60,667 nucleotides of DNA, taken from the NCBI GenBank assembly GCA_031316315.1, contig JADBEO010000022.1, forward strand, positions 1 to 60,667. Reading direction: 5' to 3'. The notes below the pieces were generated by a model. The model saw only the letters and a program-made list of their open reading frames with translations, was not told where the DNA came from and searched no databases. This DNA is from Chelatococcus sambhunathii. Its GTDB lineage: Bacteria; Pseudomonadota; Alphaproteobacteria; Rhizobiales; Methylopilaceae. Below are positions 37,002 to 45,717 of the stretch, piece after piece; within the stretch, counting starts at the first letter, position 1; every line of letters starts with the position of its first letter. The position numbers and the translations under genes are program-made.

Positions 37002-38543
37002 ATGACTGACGACAACAGAGTCTTCGAGACGGTGGCCGCCGCGAGAACGGCGGCTGAGCTGCTGCTCGACTCCGTCACCGATATCGCGCTGATCGTCCTC
37101 GACAAAGACGGCATGATCCGCAGCTGGAACCGCGGCGCGGAGAATGTGAATGGGTGGGGGGCCGACGAAATCATCGGTCGCCACTTCTCGACGCTGTACC
37201 GCGAGCAAGACGTCGCCGCAGGCAAGCCGCGAAAGCAGATCGACGCCGTCAAGGCGGAAGGCCGGCACGAAGAGACGGGGGTGCGCCGCCGCAAAGACGG
37301 CACAGAGTACTTCGCGGCCGTCATTATGACGCCCGTGCTCGACCACCGCGGCCAGATCCAAGGCTACGCCAAGGCGATGCGGGACATCTCGGCGCAGGTC
37401 GCGGCCGAGCAGGCGCTAAAGGCGAGCGAGGCGCATCTCCGCTCGATTCTGGACACCGTGCCGAACGCGATGATCGTCATAGACGACGAGGCGATCATCC
37501 AGTCCTTCAGCGCCGCCGCGGAGCGACAGTTCGGCTACGCTCCGCAAGAGGTCGTGGGGCGCAACGTCAACATGCTCATGCCGCAGCCCTACCGCGATCA
37601 GCACGACGGTTACATGAGCCGCTACAAGGCGACCGGCGAGCGGCGGATCATCGGAGTCGGACGCGTGGTCGTCGGCCGGCGCAAGGACGGCTCGACCTTT
37701 CCGATGGAGCTCTCCGTCGGCGAGATGCAGTCGGGCGGCGCGCGCTACTTCACGGGCTTCATCCGCGATCTCACCGAACGGCAGAACGCCGAGGACCGGC
37801 TGCAGGAGCTCCAGAGCGAGCTGGTGCACATGTCGCGGTTCACCGCGCTCGGCGAGATGGCTTCGACGCTCGCCCACGAGATCAATCAGCCTCTGACTGC
37901 GATCGCCAACTATATGAAGGGCTGCCGGCGCATCGTCGATCGCATGCCGGAGGGGCCCGAGACGCCGCTTCTCAAGGACGCCGTCACCCAAGCGGCCGCG
38001 CAGGCGCTTCGCGCCGGCGACGTGATCCGGCGGCTGCGCGAGTTCGTCGCCCGCGGAGAGACCGAGCGGCGCGTCGAAAGCCTGCCGAAGCTGATCGAGG
38101 AGGCAAGCGCTCTCGCGCTCGTCGGCGCCCGGGAGCGGGGCGTTCATGTCACGTTCGAATACGATCCGGCCGCTCAGACCGTGCTTGTCGACAGGATTCA
38201 GATCCAGCAGGTCATCCTCAACCTGATCCGCAACGCGATCGAAGCCATGTACGACTGTCCGCGTCGCGACCTCGTCGTCTCGACGCGGCGCGGAGCTCAG
38301 GCCGGGCTTGTCGACGTCGTCGTCGCCGACACTGGACCGGGCGTATCCGGTGAGGTCGCGGCGCGGCTGTTCCAGCCCTTCGTCACCACAAAATCGAGTG
38401 GCATGGGCGTGGGGCTCTCGATATGTCGTACGATCGTGGAAGCTCACGGCGGGCGGATCTGGCTTGAGCCGGCGGCCGGCGGAGGAAGCAAGTTCATTTT
38501 TTCCCTGAAGGCGTTCGACGCCGTCGAGGGCGACGATGCGTAG
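37002..38543 (+). CDS. fixL: Oxygen-sensing histidine kinase FixL
   Basis: A 513-aa kinase with two PAS domains and no membrane helix. The second PAS (residues about 145-265) is the haem domain: H201 in [12 protein letters not shown] is the haem ligand and R221 in IIGVGR the ligand-sensing arginine, each one position from the Bradyrhizobium FixL numbering. The H-box is H292 in [13 protein letters not shown], followed by N-box [10 protein letters not shown] and G-boxes DTGPGV and GMGVGLS. ATG at 37002 follows the upstream in-frame ATG at 36984, which is also possible. Its end overlaps fixJ by 8 bp. Confidence 0.94.
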   Translation: MTDDNRVFETVAAARTAAELLLDSVTDIALIVLDKDGMIRSWNRGAENVNGWGADEIIGRHFSTLYREQDVAAGKPRKQIDAVKAEGRHEETGVRRRKDGTEYFAAVIMTPVLDHRGQIQGYAKAMRDISAQVAAEQALKASEAHLRSILDTVPNAMIVIDDEAIIQSFSAAAERQFGYAPQEVVGRNVNMLMPQPYRDQHDGYMSRYKATGERRIIGVGRVVVGRRKDGSTFPMELSVGEMQSGGARYFTGFIRDLTERQNAEDRLQELQSELVHMSRFTALGEMASTLAHEINQPLTAIANYMKGCRRIVDRMPEGPETPLLKDAVTQAAAQALRAGDVIRRLREFVARGETERRVESLPKLIEEASALALVGARERGVHVTFEYDPAAQTVLVDRIQIQQVILNLIRNAIEAMYDCPRRDLVVSTRRGAQAGLVDVVVADTGPGVSGEVAARLFQPFVTTKSSGMGVGLSICRTIVEAHGGRIWLEPAAGGGSKFIFSLKAFDAVEGDDA

Positions 38544-39168
38544 CGATGCGATCATTCATGTGGTGGACGACGATGCGGCCATACGGCAGTCGCTCGCCTT
38601 CCTGCTGGCGACAGACGGTTTCGCCGTTCGCGTGCATGACGGCGCCGAAAGTTTTCTCGCCAACGTCAGCGATCCGGGCTCGGGCTGCGTGGTCACCGAC
38701 GTCCGCATGCCCGGCGTCGACGGCATGGCGCTGCTGAGCGAACTGCGCTCGCGAGGCGCGACGATCCCTGTGATCGTGATGACCGGCCATGCCGACGTCC
38801 CGCTGGCGGTCGAGGCGATGCGGCGCGGCGCGTCGGACTTCATCGAGAAGCCATTTGATGACGAGGTGCTGCTAGCCGCCATTCGCTCGGCGCTGATGCG
38901 GCGGCAGGAGGCGGTCCGGTCCAACGCGGAAGCTCTCGAAGTGCGCGAGCGCATCGCCGCGCTTTCCGAGCGCGAACGTCAGGTGCTCGACGGCCTGGTC
39001 GCGGGCAAGGCGAACAAGGTGATCGGCTTCGATCTCGAGATCAGCCCCCGGACCGTCGAAATCTACCGGGCGAACGTCATGTCCAAAATGCGGGCGAACA
39101 GTCTCTCGGAGCTGGTGCGGCTTGCTCTCAAAGCTGACCTTGAACCCTTAAGGGGTTTACCGGAATAG
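38536..39168 (+). CDS. fixJ: Response regulator FixJ
   Basis: A 210-aa two-domain regulator. The receiver has DDD near residue 11, phospho-acceptor D55 in [11 protein letters not shown] in VIVMTGHAD and K in FIEKPFDD. The C-terminal LuxR-type HTH reads [40 protein letters not shown]. It is phosphorylated by FixL when oxygen falls and activates fixK. Translation is coupled with fixL by overlap. The end of the coding region contains one arm of a candidate FixJ operator. Confidence 0.95.
   Translation: MRSDAIIHVVDDDAAIRQSLAFLLATDGFAVRVHDGAESFLANVSDPGSGCVVTDVRMPGVDGMALLSELRSRGATIPVIVMTGHADVPLAVEAMRRGASDFIEKPFDDEVLLAAIRSALMRRQEAVRSNAEALEVRERIAALSERERQVLDGLVAGKANKVIGFDLEISPRTVEIYRANVMSKMRANSLSELVRLALKADLEPLRGLPE
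39143..39158 (+). promoter_or_regulatory. CTTAAGGGGTTT element, copy 1
   Basis: AACCCTTAAGGGGTTT spans the last codons of fixJ, about 90 bp before the stand-alone receiver gene. The inner CCCTTAAGGG is a perfect palindrome, and the 12-mer CTTAAGGGGTTT (39147-39158) recurs inverted at 39660-39671 before fixK. Confidence 0.5.
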
Positions 39169-39248
39169 GCCGACCTCGGCGGCGGTGTCACACTGCCCTC
39201 TTGCGACGCTGCGCGAGGAGGCGCGGCTCGCGCCGAACGCGAGGTCGA

Positions 39249-39635
39249 ATGTCTTCTGAGAGCGCGGGTTCGCAGACCCCGGTGATCATCGTCGTCGACG
39301 ACGACGCTGTCCGCCGGTCGCTGCGGTTTATGCTCGAACTCGAAGGGCTCGGCGTGCGCGACTATGCGAGCGGCGAGGCCCTGCTGTCCGAGCCTCAGTT
39401 GCCGGACCGAGGATGCCTGCTCGTCGATCAGGATATTCCTGCGATCTCGGGCGTGGACCTTGTCGCCCGTCTGAAGCAGCGGGCCGTGCGCCTTCCCGCC
39501 ATCCTCATCGCCGGGCGGCTGACCAACGAGATCAGATCAGCGGCCGCGCAGGCAGGTTTCCTGGCGGTGTTCGAGAAGCCTCTGCAGGACGGCGGGTTCG
39601 TTGAAGCGATCCACTTGGCGCTTGCGTGCGGGTAA
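39249..39635 (+). CDS. Stand-alone receiver-domain protein
   Basis: A 128-aa single receiver domain with no output domain. The acidic pocket DDD (17-19), phospho-acceptor D60 in LLVDQDIPAISG and K110 in VFEKPL are intact, but the usual Thr/Ser switch residue is Ala (A88 in PAILIAGR). A receiver-only gene sits at the same place in the Bradyrhizobium fixLJ-bll2758-fixK2 cluster, as known from the literature. It may act as a phosphate sink or as a partner of FixL. ATG at 39249 is chosen over a start at 39201 because the receiver fold begins soon after. Confidence 0.85.
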   Translation: MSSESAGSQTPVIIVVDDDAVRRSLRFMLELEGLGVRDYASGEALLSEPQLPDRGCLLVDQDIPAISGVDLVARLKQRAVRLPAILIAGRLTNEIRSAAAQAGFLAVFEKPLQDGGFVEAIHLALACG

Positions 39636-39650
39636 ACGGCCTACGAAGCT

Positions 39651-39671
39651 CCTTAAGGGAAACCCCTTAAG
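39651..39671 (-). promoter_or_regulatory. CTTAAGGGGTTT element, copy 2, upstream of fixK
   Basis: CCTTAAGG (39651-39658) is followed by AAACCCCTTAAG (39660-39671), the inverse of the copy at the end of fixJ. Two CCTTAAGG-like centres are 14 bp apart. It ends 76 bp before the fixK start at 39748, a suitable position for FixJ activation. Confidence 0.6.
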
Positions 39672-39747
39672 CGCAAGACCTGAATTTCCCACGCCTCCGT
39701 TCTGCATGACGCTCGGCCATGTTCCCGCTCAAGCCGCCGAGGATCAC

Positions 39748-40407
39748 ATGCAGGTCGAGACCAGCCTCCTGAACGCCCAGCGCCCCGTCCTGCCGATCCC
39801 GCCGACGTCCGCGCGACGCTCCGCCCCGAGCCGCGCCATCGCGAAAGACGCGGAGATCTTCGCCGAAGGCGACGACGCCGAGTCCTTCTACCGTGTCGTG
39901 TCGGGGGTGGTGCGCACTTACAAGACGCTGTCCGACGGCCGGCGCCAGATCGACGCCTTCCACCTTCCCGGCGACTTCTTCGGCCTTGAGAGCGGAGACG
40001 AGCATCGTTTCACGGCCGAAGCGGTCGGCGACGTGACGGTGACGGCGTATCGGCGCTGCGCGCTCGAGGCCCTGGCCATGCAGGACACCGAGCTCGCCAA
40101 GCAGGCGACCGCGGCCATGATGCGGGCGCTGGAACGGGCTCAGGACCACATGCTGTTGCTTGGCCGCAAATGCGCCGTCGAGAAGGTGGCGAGCTTCCTG
40201 TTGGGATTGGCCGAGCGCATGTCGCGATCGGGCGACATCGAGCTGCCGATGTCCCGGATCGACGTCGCCGACCATCTTGGCCTGACGATCGAGACGGTGT
40301 CGCGCAGCCTCACACATCTGGAGCGTGCTGGCGTCATCGCTCTGCCCGCGCATCGGCGCTCGATCCAGTTGAGGAACCGCGCGGCGCTAGCCCGTCTCAA
40401 CTCCTGA
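39748..40407 (+). CDS. fixK: CRP/FNR regulator FixK
   Basis: A 219-aa transcription factor lacking the N-terminal Fe-S cysteines of FNR, as in FixK2-type proteins. The effector-fold core includes FAEGDDAESFYRVVSGVVRTYKTLSDGRRQIDAFHLPGDFFG. The HTH is MSRIDVADHLGLTIETVSRSLTHLERAGVI, with E182 and S185-R186 reading TTGA half-sites. C142 (GRKCAVEK) could allow redox control. ATG at 39748 has GAGG 5 nt upstream; 39706 lacks one. FixJ probably activates it, and it in turn probably drives the boxes listed across the island. Confidence 0.9.
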   Translation: MQVETSLLNAQRPVLPIPPTSARRSAPSRAIAKDAEIFAEGDDAESFYRVVSGVVRTYKTLSDGRRQIDAFHLPGDFFGLESGDEHRFTAEAVGDVTVTAYRRCALEALAMQDTELAKQATAAMMRALERAQDHMLLLGRKCAVEKVASFLLGLAERMSRSGDIELPMSRIDVADHLGLTIETVSRSLTHLERAGVIALPAHRRSIQLRNRAALARLNS

Positions 40408-40935
40408 CGCCGGCTGCGCGCATTGCAGTCGGATCGCGTCCAGCGCCGTGGGCTCGATCGACCGGCAGACCACGCCGCCCGCAATGGCGTCGTAACCGGC
40501 GAGTTCTCCTGCTCGCCCCAGCAATGCGCCCGGCAGCTCGATCGCGATCGAGCCACATTTCAGCTGCCGGGCGAGACCTTCACCGTGGCGCGCTATGGTC
40601 GCGAGAAGTCCCGACCCCGCGATCTCGCCGACAACGAGATCAGTCAGGCGCAGGACTCGCCGCGCGCCGAGCTCGACCGCCGGCAGCGAAGGCTCGAGGT
40701 CTACGGCGTATCTGAACAGGGCATGTGGATAGCCTCGCGGATCCTCGACGAAGACGACGCCGGCGCGCGTCGGTTTTGGCCGCGTCGCGCGGCGGAGATA
40801 TCGCGTCCATCGCTCGTAGCTCAGACGAGGGTGAAAAAGGCTTACGAGCGCAAAAGCGCGCCGCGTGGCGTCCGGGTCGCTGAGCGCCGACATTCCGGTG
40901 AGGGCTCTCGCGTAAAACAGAGTGCTAGAGGGCAT
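40387..40935 (-). CDS. GNAT-like hypothetical protein
   Basis: A 182-aa soluble protein. The stretch LRLTDLVVGEIAGSGLLATIARHGEGLARQLKCGSIAIELPG resembles the acetyl-CoA-binding region of GNAT acetyltransferases, but the signature is not strong. ATG at 40935 is chosen because the FNR-type box at 40996-41009 is then 67.5 bp upstream; 40893 is an alternative. It ends convergently with fixK and overlaps its 3' end by 21 bp. Confidence 0.65.
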   Translation of the reverse strand: MPSSTLFYARALTGMSALSDPDATRRAFALVSLFHPRLSYERWTRYLRRATRPKPTRAGVVFVEDPRGYPHALFRYAVDLEPSLPAVELGARRVLRLTDLVVGEIAGSGLLATIARHGEGLARQLKCGSIAIELPGALLGRAGELAGYDAIAGGVVCRSIEPTALDAIRLQCAQPASGVETG

Positions 40936-40995
40936 GATCCGGTATCGCGCGAAGGTCGGCGACGGCAGCCTTCGCCGTCGGCGGACCGGTCGGCT

Positions 40996-41009
40996 TTGAC
41001 ACAGATCAA
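40996..41009. promoter_or_regulatory. FNR/FixK box between GNAT-like gene and fnrN
   Basis: TTGAC-ACAG-ATCAA, a full consensus match. It is centred 67.5 bp upstream of the minus-strand gene (40935) and 82.5 bp upstream of the FNR gene (41085), so FNR may be controlled by FixK or autoregulated. Confidence 0.85.
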
Positions 41010-41084
41010 ACCGGCGGGCGGCGGTTGATCTAGGACAGACAGGGAGAGCCCAGGCTGCCGACAGCTCCTTTTTCGGAATCGCCG

Positions 41085-41852
41085 ATGACCAACACATGCG
41101 AGACCGATGCCGCACTTAGCTGCACCGCGGATGCGGGAGGTCCGGGTCCGAGCCGCTGCGGTCACGCGACGACGAATGTCTGCGCCAGCTGCAGGGTCAA
41201 GGACATCAGCGTCTGCGCAGCTCTCGACCCCGGCGAGCTCACGGCTCTCAGCGCGATGTCGGAAAAATCCGTTCTCGCCGCGAAGGAAACGCTGTTCCTG
41301 CAGGGGGACGTCGCCGACGCTGTCTACAACGTCACGTGCGGCATGCTGCGGCTATACAAGCTTCTGCCCGATGGCCGGCGCCAGATCGTGGGCTTTCTCC
41401 TGCCGGGCGACTTCGTCGGGCTGTCGCTCAGCGAACGTTTTGGGTTCTCGGCGGACGCGATCGAAACAGTCTCGGCTTGCCGCCTCGACCGCGCGACCTT
41501 CGCACGGTTCGTCGATCTCAAGCCGCACCTGCTCCGTCGCCTCCACGAGGCGGCGACGCACGAACTGACCGTCGCTCAAGATCATATGGTCCTCCTCGGC
41601 CGACGATCCGCGGAAGAGAAGGTCGCGGCCTTCCTGCTCTCGATGCGCGAGCGGCTCCGGCGCCTGGGAGGGAGCTCGGTGACGATCCCGCTGCCCATGA
41701 CCCGGCAGGACCTTGCCGACCACCTCGGATTGACGCTCGAAACCGTCAGTCGCGTGATCTCGCGGTTGGCCCGGGACAGGATCATCCTCGTCGTTCCGGA
41801 CGGCATCCGCATCCTCGACCTCTCGCGGCTCGAACGCCTGGGAGCGAGTTGA
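41085..41852 (+). CDS. fnrN: Fe-S oxygen-sensing regulator of the FnrN/FnrL type
   Basis: A 255-aa CRP/FNR regulator. The N-terminus carries C33-x2-C36-x7-C44 (CASCRVKDISVC), and the fourth ligand is C132 in ETVSACRL, the arrangement for an oxygen-labile 4Fe-4S cluster. The HTH MTRQDLADHLGLTLETVSRVISRL carries the E-x2-SR pattern that reads TTGA-N6-TCAA. It therefore recognises the same box class as FixK, giving the island two sensors: haem through FixLJ-K and Fe-S through this protein. Confidence 0.93.
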   Translation: MTNTCETDAALSCTADAGGPGPSRCGHATTNVCASCRVKDISVCAALDPGELTALSAMSEKSVLAAKETLFLQGDVADAVYNVTCGMLRLYKLLPDGRRQIVGFLLPGDFVGLSLSERFGFSADAIETVSACRLDRATFARFVDLKPHLLRRLHEAATHELTVAQDHMVLLGRRSAEEKVAAFLLSMRERLRRLGGSSVTIPLPMTRQDLADHLGLTLETVSRVISRLARDRIILVVPDGIRILDLSRLERLGAS

Positions 41853-41985
41853 TCAGGCCAGCGCTGGGCCGTCTCGGCGGGCGCCGCCCGACGCGCGTCC
41901 TGAGGCGGTCGGCGCCGTCAAGGACCTGACTTCCGGACGGCGAACAGACCGGGCCTATGGCCGCGCGCCGACATGCCTTCGGCGG

Positions 41986-42969
41986 CTAGGGGATGAGCAC
42001 GGCCGCTCCGTGCACGGCGCCGCGGCGCAGATCATCCAATGCCTGGTTGGCTTCCTCGAGCGCATAGCGCCGGACTTTCGTCCGCACCCCCGCTTGCGGA
42101 ACGACCGCCAAGAATTCCTTCGCGTCCCGCCGCGTCAGGTTTGCGACCGACAGAACCTGACGTTCGCCCCATAGCAGCCGGTAGGGCATCGCCGGCAGGT
42201 CGCTCATGTGGATCCCGCCGCAGACGACGCGGCCGCCTTTTCGCACCGCCCTGAGAGCGAGGGGGACCAATGGGCCGGCCGGCGCGAAGATGATCGCCGC
42301 GTCCAGCTCCTGCGGAGGCGGAGCGGTGGAGCCGCCCGCCCAGACGGCGCCGAGCTCCGTTGCAAGGCTCTGGGCCGCGCCGTCGCCGTCCCGCGTGAAC
42401 GCATAGACCTCCCTGCCCTGCCATCGGCAGATCTGGGCGAGGATGTGGGCGGCGGCGCCGAAGCCGTAGAAGCCGATCCGTCGAGCGTCCCCAGCCATCC
42501 GGAGCGATCGCCAGCCGATCAGTCCTGCGCACAACAGCGGAGCGGCGAGAGCCGGATCGTCGCAGTCCGGAAGGGGAAAGACAAAATCCGCGTTCACGAG
42601 CGCATGGGTCGCGAAACCACCGTCCCTGAGGTAGCCGGTGAACACCGGGTCGTCACAAAGATTTTCCTCGTCGCGAACGCAGTACGGGCAGACGCCGCAG
42701 ACTTTACCCAGCCATGGGGCTCCGACGCGCTCCCCGACACGAAGCGTCGTCACCGCGTCGCCGACCGCCTCGACGACGCCCACGATTTCGTGGCCGGGAA
42801 CGATGGGCAACGGACCGTCGGTCAGGTCGCCGTCGACGACATGAAGATCGGTCCGGCAGACGGCGCAGGCTTCGACCCGCAGGAGCGCCTCGTCGGGCGC
42901 TGGAGACGGCGTCGGCCGTTCCTCCATCACCAGCGCTTCGCCACGCGCCCGAAGCGTCATCGCCTTCAT
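41986..42969 (-). CDS. Zinc-dependent alcohol dehydrogenase
   Basis: A 327-aa medium-chain dehydrogenase. Catalytic zinc ligands are in ACAVCRTDLH and VPGHEIVG, and the structural zinc is held by CGVCPYCVRDEENLC. The Rossmann segment is IGFYGFGAAAHILAQI, an unusual G-x-G-x2-A form. It resembles AdhA-type enzymes that interconvert alcohols and aldehydes with NAD(P). ATG at 42969 overlaps the PhoU-like gene stop in ATGA, so both share a promoter with the box at 43763-43776. It may remove reducing power when oxygen is scarce. Confidence 0.9.
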   Translation of the reverse strand: MKAMTLRARGEALVMEERPTPSPAPDEALLRVEACAVCRTDLHVVDGDLTDGPLPIVPGHEIVGVVEAVGDAVTTLRVGERVGAPWLGKVCGVCPYCVRDEENLCDDPVFTGYLRDGGFATHALVNADFVFPLPDCDDPALAAPLLCAGLIGWRSLRMAGDARRIGFYGFGAAAHILAQICRWQGREVYAFTRDGDGAAQSLATELGAVWAGGSTAPPPQELDAAIIFAPAGPLVPLALRAVRKGGRVVCGGIHMSDLPAMPYRLLWGERQVLSVANLTRRDAKEFLAVVPQAGVRTKVRRYALEEANQALDDLRRGAVHGAAVLIP

Positions 42970-43694
42970 GCAGCGCGGGTCCGGCGCGACATGGAGGCTT
43001 CGTCTCGATCGCGCGAAAGGCGTCTCCCGGCGGCGGAGTAGACGAACATGTCGGCGACGCTCTTCGCATGGTCGCTGATCCGTTGAAGATTCTTTGCGCA
43101 ACAGAGCGCCTCGACGACCGCGTAGGTCGTCTGCGGCGTCAGCGAGAGCAGATGGACCGCCTCGTCCACTGTTCTTGCATAGGCGGCGTCGACGAGCCTG
43201 TCCCGGCGCCAGACCGTTTCACAGAGCTCCAGATCGTCATTCCGCTCAGCCGAGCGCACCATACGAAACTGATCGAGCGTCAAGGCGGCGAGGGCCTCGT
43301 ACGCGGCCCGCAACGAAGGCAAGTCGCCCAGCCCGCGATTGCGACGGAGTCTTGAAACGATCTCATCGGCAAGTCCGGCGATGCGCTCGTAATCATCCGA
43401 GACGCGAAGGGCTGAGACGATCCGACGAAGTTCCCCAAGGCCAGGCTGACGGTGAAGAATGACGCCGACCGCGGCGTCGGCGCAGCCTTCTGCGAGCGAT
43501 CTGATCTCGCTCGCCGCGTCGCGCCCTCGCCCGGACGGCGGATGGCGCGTCACCGCGGCGATCAGAATGGACTCGACCGCATCGCCGAGCGCCGCCATGC
43601 GGCGATGGAGATCCATCATGTCGGCCTTGGAAGCGCCGGGAGCGACGCTGACCTCGGTCGCGGCGTTCGTGGAACTGACCTGCGCTGCAGCCAT
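42966..43694 (-). CDS. PhoU-like helical protein
   Basis: A 242-aa all-helical protein with two PhoU repeats. Phrases such as MMDLHRRMAALGDAVESILIAAV, ALRVSDDYERIAGLADEIVSRL and ALCCAKNLQRISDHAKSVADMFVYSAAG match the E/D-x3-D and N-L-x-R-I-x-D metal-binding patterns. PhoU proteins regulate phosphate signalling, but no pst or phoB genes are near. ATG at 43694 was chosen because the FNR-type box is then 75.5 bp upstream. It is coupled to an alcohol dehydrogenase gene. Confidence 0.85.
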   Translation of the reverse strand: MAAAQVSSTNAATEVSVAPGASKADMMDLHRRMAALGDAVESILIAAVTRHPPSGRGRDAASEIRSLAEGCADAAVGVILHRQPGLGELRRIVSALRVSDDYERIAGLADEIVSRLRRNRGLGDLPSLRAAYEALAALTLDQFRMVRSAERNDDLELCETVWRRDRLVDAAYARTVDEAVHLLSLTPQTTYAVVEALCCAKNLQRISDHAKSVADMFVYSAAGRRLSRDRDEASMSRRTRAA

Positions 43695-43762
43695 CTCCAC
43701 CTCCGTCCTCGTCGCCGGTCGCAGCCGACCTCCTCTTTTCAACTCCTTTTCGCCGCGAGGCG

Positions 43763-43776
43763 TTGACCCAGGTCAA
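43763..43776. promoter_or_regulatory. FNR/FixK box upstream of PhoU-like-adh
   Basis: TTGAC-CCAG-GTCAA, a full consensus match, centred 75.5 bp upstream of the PhoU-like start. The plus-strand kinase gene begins 218 bp away, so it is a less likely target. Confidence 0.85.
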
Positions 43777-43993
43777 AGCGGGTCCGCTCCGCCTCTTATC
43801 GCTCCACCGCGCCAGCAAGAGCATCCGGTTGATCAGGATCATGGCGGCCGCTGCGGGAGGACTTAGGAACAGCAGCATGTTGGCGCAGAGGCGACGCAGA
43901 TGACCGACCTCAAGGACGCGTGCCGAACGCTGAACGCCCCGCCGTCCGCGACCGGCGCCGCCTTGGCGGCGAGCCCGAAGGCCTGACGCGCCA

Positions 43994-45507
43994 ATGGCTG
44001 CGCCGGCGATCGGGACAGCGCGAGCGATGTCGCCGGAAACTCGTCAGGCCGAGACGATCGCCTTCTTGAAGCGTCAATTCGTCGAGCCGGTCGAAGAGCG
44101 GCGGACCCACATCTCCGTCATCCTTCTGGGCGGCGAGCGCGTGTGGAAACTGAAGCGCGCGGTCGCTCTGCCCTACGTCGATTTCTCCGATCCTGCGGTT
44201 CGGTGGAAAGACTGCGAGCGCGAACTCGCGCTCAACCGCCGAACTGCGCCGACGCTCTATCGAAAGGCGCTTCGCATCACGAGATCGCCGGGAGGGCTCG
44301 AATTCGACGGACCCGGAGAGCTTGTGGACGGCGTCGTCGAGATGGGCCGCTTCCCCCAGGAGGATCTGTTCGCCGAGATGGCCGCAATCGGTCGGCTCAC
44401 CGACGCCCTTGCGACGCGCCTCGCGACGGTGATCGCGGACTTCCACGCCTCATTGGCGCCGGTCGTTGACGACCACGCCTCGCTTCGTGTGGCCGAAGTC
44501 CTGACGGGCGTCAGGACGTGCCTTAGGAGCCATGCCGATGCGCTCGGCCCCGCCCTCGTCGAAGCCTATTGCGAAGGGTCGGCGCGCGCCCTTTCGGCCG
44601 CAGCGTCGCGGCTCGACGCGCGCGGAAATGCGGGCGCCGTCGCGCTCGCCCATGGCGATCTGCATCTCGGAAACATCTGCCTGTGGGACGGCGTCCCCAC
44701 CCTGTTCGACTGCCTCGAATTCGACGACGCGCTCGCGACCGTGGACCGGGCGTACGACCTCGCCTTCCTGCTCATGGACTTGTGGCGACGCGATCGACGG
44801 TCGACGGCGAACCTGCTCGTAAACCGCTACCTCGATGAGATTCCCGACGAGGCGGATCTCGCTTTGTCGCCGTTCCTGATGTCCGTCCGCGCGGCGATCC
44901 GGGCGCATGTTCGCGCCACCCAGTCGAGCGTCGACGACGCCCGTCGCTTTCTCGACCTCGCGGCGCGCCTTCTCGAGCCTGCCCCGCCGATCCTGCGGTC
45001 GGCGGTTTCTCGGGTTCCGGCAAGTCGACGGTCGCGGCCGCGCTCGCCGATCATGTCGGAGCTCCGCCGGGCGCGCGCGTCATCGGCACCGACCGCATCC
45101 GAAAGGCGTTCTTCGGGGTCCCGCCCGACCAGCGCTTGCCGACCGGCGCCTACGGGCAAGAAACGACCGAAGCGATCTATGCGCAGCTCGCAGAGCGCGC
45201 CGAAGCGATCCTGCGCAACGGATGGAGCGTCGTGGCCGAGGCGACCTTCTCGACCGAGCGCGAGCGTACGCGCATCGAGCGCTGCGCCGAAGCCGCCGGC
45301 GTTCCGTTCCTGGGGATCTGGCTCGACGCCGAGCCAGCGACGCTGCGATCGCGGCTTGCGCAGCGGCGAGGCGATGTGTCGGACGCCGATGCGAACGTGC
45401 TCGAGGGGCAGCTGCAGAGAGGCGCAGGACCCATCAGCTGGGTCCGGATCAATGCGGAGGACGATCTCGACCGGATCGTCCGCGCGGTTCGCTTGCCGTC
45501 GCGCTAA
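43994..45507 (+). pseudogene. Frameshifted aminoglycoside-phosphotransferase-like / P-loop kinase fusion
   Basis: The N-terminal part (to about residue 335) is an APH-like fold with LAHGDLHLGNICLWDGVPTLFDCLEFDD as the catalytic loop. Near 44995 the frame changes: the remainder, GGFSGSGKSTVAAALADHV then GTDRIRKAFFGVPPDQRLP to VRAVRLPSR, continues one base back (-1). Joined, the product would be about 505 aa, the usual length of the bifunctional APH/AAA-kinase family. No slippery heptamer is visible, so a one-base deletion or assembly error is likely. A stand-alone kinase ORF lacks a clear start upstream of its Walker A motif. Confidence 0.75.
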
Positions 45508-45717
45508 ACGGGCGTGCGCCGGGCGACGCCGCGCCGCGTCATGCCTGCGCGGCGCGGATGCGTTAGTACAAGGTCAAGGGCGATCGACGCGAAGCGCCCT
45601 GAGGCATTTGGCTTCGCCGACGTCTTTGGATTCCGCAGGGACACCGGCGCGCGGCGAGCGGCGCCGGCGGGCGGCGCCGCCTGTCGTCACGCGCTCTGAC
45701 CTGTGCGCTGCGGAGGG

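Noticed and set aside
43900..43986. 28-codon ORF MTDLKDACRTLNAP... before the kinase gene
   Set aside because: No ribosome-binding site of note, the FNR box is 130 bp away, and there is no independent support for coding.
45555..45580. TTAGTACAAGGTCAA as an FNR-type box
   Set aside because: The half-sites are not correctly spaced and the left half does not match TTGA.
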